Position numbers and translations under genes: made by a program. DNA of 15,668 bases from Candidatus Parcubacteria bacterium (GTDB lineage Bacteria; Patescibacteriota; Patescibacteriia; CAIXNZ01). Location: positions 1 to 15,668 of the forward strand of contig JAPLYF010000047.1 in assembly GCA_026395675.1 (NCBI GenBank), in the 5' to 3' direction. A model generated the notes under the pieces. The model made no database searches. It saw nothing but the letters and a program-made list of their open reading frames with translations, and was not told the DNA's origin. Shown here piece by piece: positions 4,033 through 9,868 of the stretch. Within the stretch, counting starts at the first letter, position 1; the number at the start of each line of letters is the position of its first letter.

Positions 4033-4902
4033 ATGCCAATTGATCTGCTGCAAAGCAAAAAACCAATTAAAATCAAAAGGGAAAAATTACCGGATGAATT
4101 AAGTTTGCATAAGCCAGGAAAAGAAAAATTGGCTGCAATTGAAAAAGCCAAGATTAAAAAAGAAATAAAAAAAGAAGAACCGCAGAAAGTCGTACCTAAA
4201 AAAGAAATCTTACCTTATGTAAATTTCATCAGTGCTTTTAAAATTTATATTTTAAAAAAACGCTTAACCTTTACCCTGATTTTAGTTATAATTATATTGG
4301 CAGTATTCGGAACAGGTCTTTATTTTTTTTATTTTTATAAGCCCCAGCCGAAAGTCGTTTTAAATGTTAATAAACCAGGAGTTAATTTAAATATTCCGCC
4401 CAGTCCGTTGCCAGTCGAGCAGCCCAAGGAATTTTGCGGTGATGGGATTTGCCAAGCAAATGAGGATTATAATACTTGCCCGCTTGATTGTCCTGCACCG
4501 CCGCCACCGCCGCCCGTAGAGCAGCCCAAGGAATTTTGTGGTGATGGAATATGCCAGGCAAATGAGAATTATATTATATGTTCGCTTGATTGCCAGCCAC
4601 CGCCGCCACCCATCCCTCAACCCTTGCCTAATACAGAGTTAGCTCCTTTGCGCGGGGCTTTAGTCAGATTTAGCGGCAGTGCAGATATTTATCTGATTGA
4701 AAACAACGGCGAATTAAGAAAAATTGACCAAAAAACAGTTGCCTTTGCTAATGGCCAAACCATTAGTAAAATAAATCCAAATTTAATTTATTTATTAGCA
4801 GTTGGTTTTGCAGATATCAGACAAGGCAAAGATGTTATTGGCAAAATCTCCTGGGATCCTCGCGTTTTAAGCCAGCCAGAACTTGAACCTTATCAAAAAT
4901 AA
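4033..4902 (+). CDS. PilM-linked single-pass membrane protein with two Cys-rich repeats
   Basis: A 289-residue protein at the position where pilN normally follows pilM. Residues 1-75 are a very basic, Lys-rich cytoplasmic tail, residues about 78-100 a membrane helix, and the rest should lie outside. Two near-identical modules, 133-153 and 167-187, follow the pattern CGDGIC, three residues, E, then C-x3-DC with four Cys each, separated by poly-Pro. Modules of this kind are known from archaeal and CPR surface proteins, and the four Cys could form two disulfides. Residues about 207-275 (GALVRFSGSADIYLIENNGELRKI onward, ending near GKDVIGKI) match a beta-rich domain that I recall from CPR surface proteins; no function is known. 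The N-terminus MPIDLLQ recalls the INLLP motif by which PilN binds PilM, but no PilN fold is evident. No Shine-Dalgarno is present. Confidence 0.8.
   Translation: MPIDLLQSKKPIKIKREKLPDELSLHKPGKEKLAAIEKAKIKKEIKKEEPQKVVPKKEILPYVNFISAFKIYILKKRLTFTLILVIIILAVFGTGLYFFYFYKPQPKVVLNVNKPGVNLNIPPSPLPVEQPKEFCGDGICQANEDYNTCPLDCPAPPPPPPVEQPKEFCGDGICQANENYIICSLDCQPPPPPIPQPLPNTELAPLRGALVRFSGSADIYLIENNGELRKIDQKTVAFANGQTISKINPNLIYLLAVGFADIRQGKDVIGKISWDPRVLSQPELEPYQK
4429..4602 (+). repeat. 102-bp in-frame tandem duplication encoding the Cys-rich modules
   Basis: The segment encoding the first Cys-rich module (from 4429) recurs 102 bases later (from 4531) with only scattered changes, many silent. The linker encoding VEQPK before each copy is also shared. 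This indicates a fairly recent duplication of one module plus its linker. Confidence 0.8.
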
Positions 4903-4946
4903 AATTTTCAAATTAATTTTTAAATTTAAAAACTAATCATAAAAAT

Positions 4947-5339
4947 ATGCCCAAAGAAAAAAAGGACAGAATACTCCTGATTGAAGACGATTCATTTTTA
5001 GTTGAGATGTATACGACTAAATTTGAACTGGAAGGTTTTGAAGTAATTTCAGCCGAAGACGGCAAGAAAGGTTTGGATTTCGCCTTGAAGGAAAAACCAG
5101 AGATTATTTTACTGGATATTTTGATGCCCAAAATGGATGGTTTTGCCGTGCTTGAGGCCTTAAAAAAAGACAAGACAACCCTGAATATTCCGGTAGTGCT
5201 TTTGACAAATTTAGGGCAAAAGGATGATGTTAAAAAGGGTTTTGAAAAAGGCGCTGTCGGGTATTTGATTAAGGCTCATTTTATGCCTTCTGAAGTGGTT
5301 GATAAAATAAAGAAGATTTTAAAAGAGAGTAAAAAATAA
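4947..5339 (+). CDS. Stand-alone response-regulator receiver protein (CheY-like)
   Basis: A 130-residue protein made of a single receiver domain without an output domain. The phosphorylation site is D57 (ILLDILMPKMDG). E13 to D15 form the acidic metal pocket, T87 is the switch Thr, and K109 is the conserved Lys. The nearest aromatic switch residue is Y106. A histidine kinase would phosphorylate it, but none is in the window. Single-domain receivers such as PilG and PilH control pilus motor activity in Pseudomonas. Its place between pilM and the pilin genes suggests a similar role here by inference. It starts without a Shine-Dalgarno, 44 bases after the previous gene, with no promoter or terminator in the gap. 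Confidence 0.92.
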   Translation: MPKEKKDRILLIEDDSFLVEMYTTKFELEGFEVISAEDGKKGLDFALKEKPEIILLDILMPKMDGFAVLEALKKDKTTLNIPVVLLTNLGQKDDVKKGFEKGAVGYLIKAHFMPSEVVDKIKKILKESKK

Positions 5340-5360
5340 AAGCCCTAATTTAAAAAAGAA

Positions 5361-5834
5361 ATGTTAAGCAGGGGATTTACTAAAATTGAAATTATAATTG
5401 TGCTTTTTTTGATTTTAATTGTGATAACTCTTGATATTTTTGTAGTTTTATACTTAAATAAAAAGCAACGTGATATCCAGGTTCTAGCGGAAATAAATCA
5501 GCTCAGAAGCGGATTTGAAGTATTTTTAATGTCAAACAATTTTTATCCGGCCGCAAGTCAAGCGACATTATTAAATGATGATTACTCTGGTACTGAAAAA
5601 CTTTGTTTGGAAGGGTTTAAAAAATTAAGCGACGCCTGCAAAAAAAAGAGTATTATGGTTCCTTTGCCCAATTTTTACATTAATCAAGGCAATCAATATT
5701 CTTACAAATCAGCCGATAATAATCAAAATTACCAAATAGAATTTGTTTTAGATACAAACTTTAAGTCATTGGGCTTAAAAAAAGGAAAAAATTGCGCTAC
5801 CAATGCCCAGATTTTAAGCCAACCATGCTTTTAA
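5361..5834 (+). CDS. Type IV pilin-like protein (first of two)
   Basis: A 157-residue prepilin. The N-terminus MLSRGFTKIE shows the peptidase site: cleavage is expected after G5 to leave F6 as the methylated first residue, with the conserved Glu at +5 (E10). Residues 6-32 form the hydrophobic helix that packs the fibre core. The motif reads TKIE rather than the usual TLIE. The head domain (about 45-157) contains C82 and C93, a likely disulfide placed like the pair in the next gene, and further Cys near the C-terminus. The phrases EKLC and SLGL recur in the next pilin, so the two are diverged paralogues. It could be a minor pilin. The spacing from the receiver gene is 21 bases. Confidence 0.88.
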   Translation: MLSRGFTKIEIIIVLFLILIVITLDIFVVLYLNKKQRDIQVLAEINQLRSGFEVFLMSNNFYPAASQATLLNDDYSGTEKLCLEGFKKLSDACKKKSIMVPLPNFYINQGNQYSYKSADNNQNYQIEFVLDTNFKSLGLKKGKNCATNAQILSQPCF

Positions 5835-5846
5835 ACATAATGAAAT

Positions 5847-6326
5847 ATGCTAGCTAAAAAATATCAAAAAGGTTTTTCTTTGGTCGAGGTTCTAATTGTA
5901 ATTGGCATAATAATACTTTTGGCCTTAATTAGTGTTATTGCTTTAAATGATCAGCAAGCTAAAGCCAGGGATGCTAAAAGAATCAGCGATATCAGGCAAT
6001 TAAGAACTGCTTTGGAATTTTATTATAGTGATGAAGCGGAATATCCAGTAGTCAATCAGCCAATTATCCTGGGAAAAAATGGCAAGGAAAAATTGTGTTC
6101 TAAAGATAAAGGGGGTTTTGTCTCTGCTGATACCGAATGCAAAGCCGAGTCAACATATATGTCCAAAGTTCCCACTGATCCTTTGTCTGGGTGGCAGTTT
6201 ACTTATACTAGCACGGCTCAGGGCTATGATATTAGTTTTAAAACAGAAAAGCCAAGTAGTTTGGGTCTGGCAGGAACCTACCATGCTCATGCTGAAGCCA
6301 TTGATACAGTTTCTGGCGCTAAATAA
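5847..6326 (+). CDS. Type IV pilin-like protein (second of two)
   Basis: A 159-residue prepilin with a textbook N-terminus. QKGFSLVEVLIVIGIIILLALI gives cleavage after G9, F10 as the mature first residue and E14 as the +5 Glu. Residues 10-33 form the core helix, followed by the usual amphipathic continuation (AKARDAKRISDIRQLRTALEFYYSD) and a YP before the head domain. C84 and C98 probably form a disulfide. The closer match to the consensus suggests this is the main pilin and the preceding gene the minor one; this is an inference. It is the last gene of the operon, 12 bases after its neighbour and directly followed by a terminator. Confidence 0.92.
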   Translation: MLAKKYQKGFSLVEVLIVIGIIILLALISVIALNDQQAKARDAKRISDIRQLRTALEFYYSDEAEYPVVNQPIILGKNGKEKLCSKDKGGFVSADTECKAESTYMSKVPTDPLSGWQFTYTSTAQGYDISFKTEKPSSLGLAGTYHAHAEAIDTVSGAK

Positions 6327-6383
6327 ACAAGCTAAGGCATCCTACTCTATTAGCTTTAAGATGGCCTGAATGCTTGTTTTTTT
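6326..6383 (+). terminator. Terminator of the pilus operon
   Basis: AACAAGC at 6326-6332 pairs with GCTTGTT at 6372-6378, and the inner AGGC/GCCT segments allow further pairing. A run of seven T (6377-6383) ends it. The loop region is long, so the stem may be branched. It starts at the last base of the second pilin stop codon. Confidence 0.7.
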
Positions 6384-6396
6384 GTTAAACATAAAA

Positions 6397-6405
6397 TGAT
6401 ATAAT
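6397..6405 (+). promoter_or_regulatory. Extended -10 promoter directly before the prepilin peptidase gene
   Basis: TGATATAAT is an extended -10 with a perfect TATAAT. The expected start of transcription, about 7 bases downstream, falls on or next to the ATG at 6412, so the message may have no leader. The region where a -35 box would lie is the T-tract of the preceding terminator. Confidence 0.6.
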
Positions 6406-6411
6406 TTGAAT

Positions 6412-7152
6412 ATGGGACTAGAGCTAATTATTTTCTTTATTTTAGGTCTGATTTTTGGCAGTTTTATTAATTCTTTGGTTTATCGTTTAAAGAATAATTT
6501 ATCGCTTTGGGAGCGTTCTTATTGCCCCAAATGTAAACAAGTTTTAAAATATGCAGATTTAATCCCATTTTTAAGCTTTATTTTTTTAGGAGGTAAGTGC
6601 CGTTTTTGCCACAAACAGATTAGCTGGCAATATCCGCTGGTTGAATTAATTACTGGCATTTTATTTGCTTTGATTTTTTTAAAAAATGGAACCTTAAATT
6701 TTGCCTTATTCTGTGATTTGTTTTTTGTGCTAGTTCTGATATTTATTTTTGTTTTTGATTTAAAATATTATTTGATTTTGGATAAAATAATTTGGCCAGC
6801 TTTGATTGTTGGTTTAATAATGAATTTATTAATTGGCCTAAATTGGCTTGATCTGATTTTAGGGCTAGGTTTAGGCGCAGGGTTTTTCCTTTTGCAGTAT
6901 TTGGTTTCTAACGCTAAATGGGTTGGCTTGGGAGATGTAAAATTGGGCGCGTTGATTGGAATAATGCTGGGATGGAAATTAACTTTGTTAACAATTGTTA
7001 TCGCATATTTAATTGGCGGATTAACAGCAATAATTTTATTAATTGGCAAACAGAAGAAATTCGGAGATGTATTGCCCATGGGAACTTTCCTGTCCTTAGC
7101 AACAATAATTGTTTTGCTTTGGGGAAGTGTGATTTTAAGTTTTTACTTTTAG
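6412..7152 (+). CDS. pilD: Prepilin peptidase (A24 family leader peptidase and methylase)
   Basis: This membrane aspartic peptidase cleaves the leader from prepilins and usually methylates the new N-terminus. The 246-residue protein has the full family layout: an opening membrane helix (FFILGLIFGSFINSLVYRL), a cytoplasmic loop with two zinc-type Cys pairs (C38/C41 and C63/C66), then several membrane helices. The catalytic Asp are D116 (VFDLKYYLILD) and D175 (GLGDVKLGALIG). The Cys motif and GSFxNxxxYR segment are those of the bifunctional enzyme. The start chosen is ATG 6412; a TTG two codons upstream is possible but would fall before the predicted transcript start. It follows the two pilin genes that are its likely substrates but has its own promoter after their terminator. 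Confidence 0.95.
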   Translation: MGLELIIFFILGLIFGSFINSLVYRLKNNLSLWERSYCPKCKQVLKYADLIPFLSFIFLGGKCRFCHKQISWQYPLVELITGILFALIFLKNGTLNFALFCDLFFVLVLIFIFVFDLKYYLILDKIIWPALIVGLIMNLLIGLNWLDLILGLGLGAGFFLLQYLVSNAKWVGLGDVKLGALIGIMLGWKLTLLTIVIAYLIGGLTAIILLIGKQKKFGDVLPMGTFLSLATIIVLLWGSVILSFYF

Positions 7153-7161
7153 TTTCTAAAT

Positions 7162-7197
7162 TTTTCCGCCAAGGGCGGATCCGCCTCTGGCGGAAAA
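7162..7197. repeat. 36-bp GC-rich near-perfect palindrome
   Basis: TTTTCCGCCAAGGGCGGA faces its complement with only two adjacent mismatches. It can also be read as two linked hairpins, CCGCC-AAG-GGCGG and CCGCC-TCT-GGCGG. The 17 bases GATCCGCCTCTGGCGGA (7178-7194) recur exactly at 13857-13873 before secA. It is therefore a dispersed element and not just a local terminator; no T-tract follows on the plus strand. Confidence 0.8.
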
Positions 7198-7217
7198 TTG
7201 GTATTTTTGAATTCTAT

Positions 7218-9284
7218 ATGAATAAGGAAGAAGTAAAAAAACGCATAGTCAAATTACGCGAGGAAATAAATCACCATCGCTACCTTTATCATGTTTTGGA
7301 TCGCCAGGAAATATCAGACGCGGCTTTGGATTCGCTCAAGCATGAGCTTTACAAATTAGAACAGCAATATCCTGATTTAATCACGCCTGATTCGCCCACA
7401 CAAAGAGTGGGCGGCGAGGCCCTGGCTAAATTTAAAAAAGTGACTCATGACGTGCCCATGCTTTCCATTGAGGATGTTTTTAGCGAAGAGGAATTGATTG
7501 ATTGGGAAGCCAAAATAAAACGAATTGTGCCGCATACGAAGTTTGAATATTTTGGGGAAATCAAAATGGATGGTTTGGCAATTTCTTTAATTTATGAAAA
7601 CGAGATTTTAGTTGAGGGTTCAACACGCGGTGATGGCAAGATCGGCGAGGAAATAACCCAGAATTTGAAAACAATTGAAGCCATACCTTTGAGATTGCAT
7701 AAACCAGAGCAAAAGTTAGTCAATGAATTTTTGCATAAATTTGGGCATGAAATAGATAAAAAGAAATTCTTGAAAAAATTGGAAAATTTAAGTGGGCGGA
7801 TTGAAATACGTGGCGAGGTCTTTATGGATAAGAAAGTTTTTGAAAAGTTAAACAAAGAGCAAGAAAAAAAAGGCGAGAAGATTTTTGCCAACCCAAGAAA
7901 TGCAGCTGCTGGCTCAATTAGGCAACTTAATCCGAAAATCACTGTCAGCCGCAAACTAGATTTTTTTGGCTATGACTTACTGGCTGATTTTGGCCAGACA
8001 ACGCATGAGCAAGCCCATGCGATTATGCGCTTAATTGGAGTTAAAGATAATCCTTTAAATCGCCATTGCAAAGATCTGAAAGAAATTGAGGCATTTCACG
8101 ATTATGTTTATAAGGAAAGAGAGCGTTTGTATTATTGGACTGATGGAGTGGTGGGCGTAATAAATAATTTAAAACTTTTTCAAAAATTGGGAGTGGTGGG
8201 CAAGACGCCGCGGGGAATTGTTGCTTATAAATTTCCAGCCCAAGAGGCCACGACAATTATTGAGGATGTAAAATTTAGCGTGGGCAGAACAGGAGTTTTA
8301 ACTCCAGTCGCTGATTTAAAGCCGGTTTTTATTGGCGGCACAACTGTCTCGCACGCCACATTACATAATTTGGATGAGATAAAAAGATTAGGCGTAAAAA
8401 TTGGCGATACTGTTATAGTGGAAAAAGCCGGTGATGTAATACCTAAAGTAATTAAAGTTTTTCCTAAATTAAGGACTGGCAAGGAAAAAGAAATCCAGGC
8501 GCCGAAAAAATGTTTGATTTGCGGCGGGAAAGTGGTCAGAAAGCCAGGCGAGGTAGGGATTTATTGCGCCAATAAAAATTGTTTCGCGATTCAGGAAAGG
8601 AATATTGACCATTTTGTTTCCAGAGCCGGCATGGATATTGAGGGCTTAGGGCCGCAAATCACTGAACAATTAATAAATGCGGGTTTGATTTCCAATGCGG
8701 CTGATATTTATGAATTGGAAAAAGGGGATTTGGAACCCCTGGAGCGTTTTGGCGAAAAATCAGCGCAAAATATTATTGAGGCCATTAATAAAAGTAAAAA
8801 TGTTACCCTGGCTAAATTTTTATTTGCCTTGGGCATTCGCCATGTTGGCGAAGAGACAGCCATTACTTTAGCAAATCATTTTGGCAGTTTAGAAAAATTG
8901 GAAAAGGCAGGCTTGGAAGAATTGTATAAGGTGCCAGATATTGGTGAAATCGTGGCCAAAAGCATTTATGAATATTTACGCGATAAAAAAAGTTTAAAAT
9001 TAATTAATGATTTAATAAGGCATATTAAAATAGCCAAGGTTGAAAAGGCCAAGCAGATTTTAGCTGGCAAAATTTTTGTTTTAACTGGCTCTTTGGAATC
9101 AATGGCTCGCGATCAAGCCAAAGATAAAATCAGAAGTTTAGGCGGAGATGTGAGTTCTTCTGTTTCCAAAAATACTGATTATGTCGTGGCGGGTGAAGAA
9201 CCAGGGTCTAAATTTGATAAGGCAAAGAAACTTGGCGTGAAGATAATTAGCGAGAAAGAATTTTTAAAGCTTATAAAATTATAA
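7218..9284 (+). CDS. ligA: NAD-dependent DNA ligase LigA
   Basis: LigA seals nicks in DNA during replication and repair, using NAD as the AMP donor. The 688-residue protein has all expected parts in order. The N-terminal Ia region holds the NAD-binding HHRYLYHV and YPDLITPDSPTQRVGG. The adenylation domain has K116 in KMDG as the AMP-accepting Lys, plus TRGDGKIGE and the RGEVF motif. An OB fold follows, with VGRTG (about residue 355). Next come a four-Cys zinc site (C432, C435, C450, C455), helix-hairpin-helix repeats (about 475-590) and a C-terminal BRCT domain (about 615-688). The frame is open far upstream into pilD, but ATG 7218 gives the normal LigA start. There is no Shine-Dalgarno. A weak TGGTATTTT (7199-7207) might serve as an extended -10. 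Confidence 0.97.
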   Translation: MNKEEVKKRIVKLREEINHHRYLYHVLDRQEISDAALDSLKHELYKLEQQYPDLITPDSPTQRVGGEALAKFKKVTHDVPMLSIEDVFSEEELIDWEAKIKRIVPHTKFEYFGEIKMDGLAISLIYENEILVEGSTRGDGKIGEEITQNLKTIEAIPLRLHKPEQKLVNEFLHKFGHEIDKKKFLKKLENLSGRIEIRGEVFMDKKVFEKLNKEQEKKGEKIFANPRNAAAGSIRQLNPKITVSRKLDFFGYDLLADFGQTTHEQAHAIMRLIGVKDNPLNRHCKDLKEIEAFHDYVYKERERLYYWTDGVVGVINNLKLFQKLGVVGKTPRGIVAYKFPAQEATTIIEDVKFSVGRTGVLTPVADLKPVFIGGTTVSHATLHNLDEIKRLGVKIGDTVIVEKAGDVIPKVIKVFPKLRTGKEKEIQAPKKCLICGGKVVRKPGEVGIYCANKNCFAIQERNIDHFVSRAGMDIEGLGPQITEQLINAGLISNAADIYELEKGDLEPLERFGEKSAQNIIEAINKSKNVTLAKFLFALGIRHVGEETAITLANHFGSLEKLEKAGLEELYKVPDIGEIVAKSIYEYLRDKKSLKLINDLIRHIKIAKVEKAKQILAGKIFVLTGSLESMARDQAKDKIRSLGGDVSSSVSKNTDYVVAGEEPGSKFDKAKKLGVKIISEKEFLKLIKL

Positions 9285-9305
9285 TTTAAATTTTGAAAAA
9301 ATAAT

Positions 9306-9397
9306 GGGCGAAAACGACCTGTAACGGATGGGCAGACTTTAGTCTGTTACTGTAACACACTGAAGTGTGTCCTTCCAAAATATGGGCGTTTTCGCCC
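9306..9397. repeat. Structured intergenic element with outer stem and two inner hairpins
   Basis: The 92-bp element has perfect 11-bp ends, GGGCGAAAACG (9306-9316) and CGTTTTCGCCC (9387-9397). Inside are two clean hairpins: CAGACT/AGTCTG around TT, flanked by GTAA/TTAC, and ACACACT/AGTGTGT around GA. The fold is therefore a three-way junction. The right end can alternatively fold alone as GGGCG-TTTT-CGCCC (9384-9397), followed 9 bases on by eight T (9407-9414), which could end ligA transcription. No reading frame of note is inside. It is either a small mobile repeat or a structured RNA. Confidence 0.7.
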
Positions 9398-9435
9398 TGC
9401 GATTAATTTTTTTTAAATCTTAAGCATAAAAAATC

Positions 9436-9753
9436 ATGCAAATCGACATCAAGGGTACCAACCTGGAACTAACCGAAGCCATTAAGGATTATGTCAATGA
9501 AAAAATTGGCGGCTTGGAAAAATTTTTTGACCAGATTTTAGTGGCGCGGGTTGAGGTTGGCTTAACCACAAAACATCACCAAAAGGGCAATATTTTCCGG
9601 GCAGAAGTAAATTTAGAAGTGCCGCAAAAATATATTATCAGAGCAGAAGCAGAAAGAGAGGATTTGTATATGGCAATTAACCAGGTTAAAGATGAATTGC
9701 AAAGGCAGATCAAGAAATATAAGGAGAAAATGCGAGGGAATTTTAAGTTTTAA
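9436..9753 (+). CDS. hpf: Ribosome hibernation promoting factor (HPF/RaiA family, short form)
   Basis: This protein binds the small ribosomal subunit in the mRNA and tRNA channel and keeps ribosomes idle and protected under stress. The 105-residue length fits the short form, which lacks the C-terminal dimerisation domain of long HPF. The fold order is visible as strand (MQIDIKGTNLEL), helix (TEAIKDYVNEKIGGLEKFF), strands (ARVEVGL, FRAEVNLEVP, YIIRAEAERED) and a second helix (LYMAINQVKDELQRQIKKYKEK). The basic end of the last helix is typical of the rRNA-binding face. The ATG has no Shine-Dalgarno. It lies between the structured element after ligA and its own terminator, so it may be transcribed alone; no convincing promoter was found. 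Confidence 0.95.
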   Translation: MQIDIKGTNLELTEAIKDYVNEKIGGLEKFFDQILVARVEVGLTTKHHQKGNIFRAEVNLEVPQKYIIRAEAEREDLYMAINQVKDELQRQIKKYKEKMRGNFKF

Positions 9754-9765
9754 TGATTTTTCAAT

Positions 9766-9796
9766 AAAAAACTTCCTAATTTGGGGGAGTTTTTTT
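9766..9796 (+). terminator. Rho-independent terminator after hpf
   Basis: AAAACTTCC pairs with GGGAGTTTT (one G-T pair) around TAATTTGG, and the T run continues to 9796. It begins 12 bases after the hpf stop codon. Confidence 0.85.
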
Positions 9797-9832
9797 ATTT
9801 GGGCAAATGTCGTGGTATTTGCGGGCATTTTA

Positions 9833-9841
9833 TGCTATAAT
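9833..9841 (+). promoter_or_regulatory. Extended -10 promoter of the large surface-protein gene
   Basis: TGCTATAAT is a TGn extended -10 with a perfect TATAAT. It lies after the hpf terminator and 27 bases before the ATG at 9869, giving a leader of about 20 bases. No clear -35 box is seen. Confidence 0.6.
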
Positions 9842-9868
9842 TCAATAAAGTATTCACATTCTAAACCA

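Noticed and set aside
6918..7217. A 100-residue N-terminal extension of LigA
   Set aside because: It overlaps pilD in another frame and crosses the palindrome at 7162-7197. Normal LigA starts at the ATG at 7218.
9692..9868. A longer N-terminus for the large surface protein
   Set aside because: It would overlap the end of hpf and read through its terminator and the promoter at 9833. The ATG at 9869 begins a good signal peptide.
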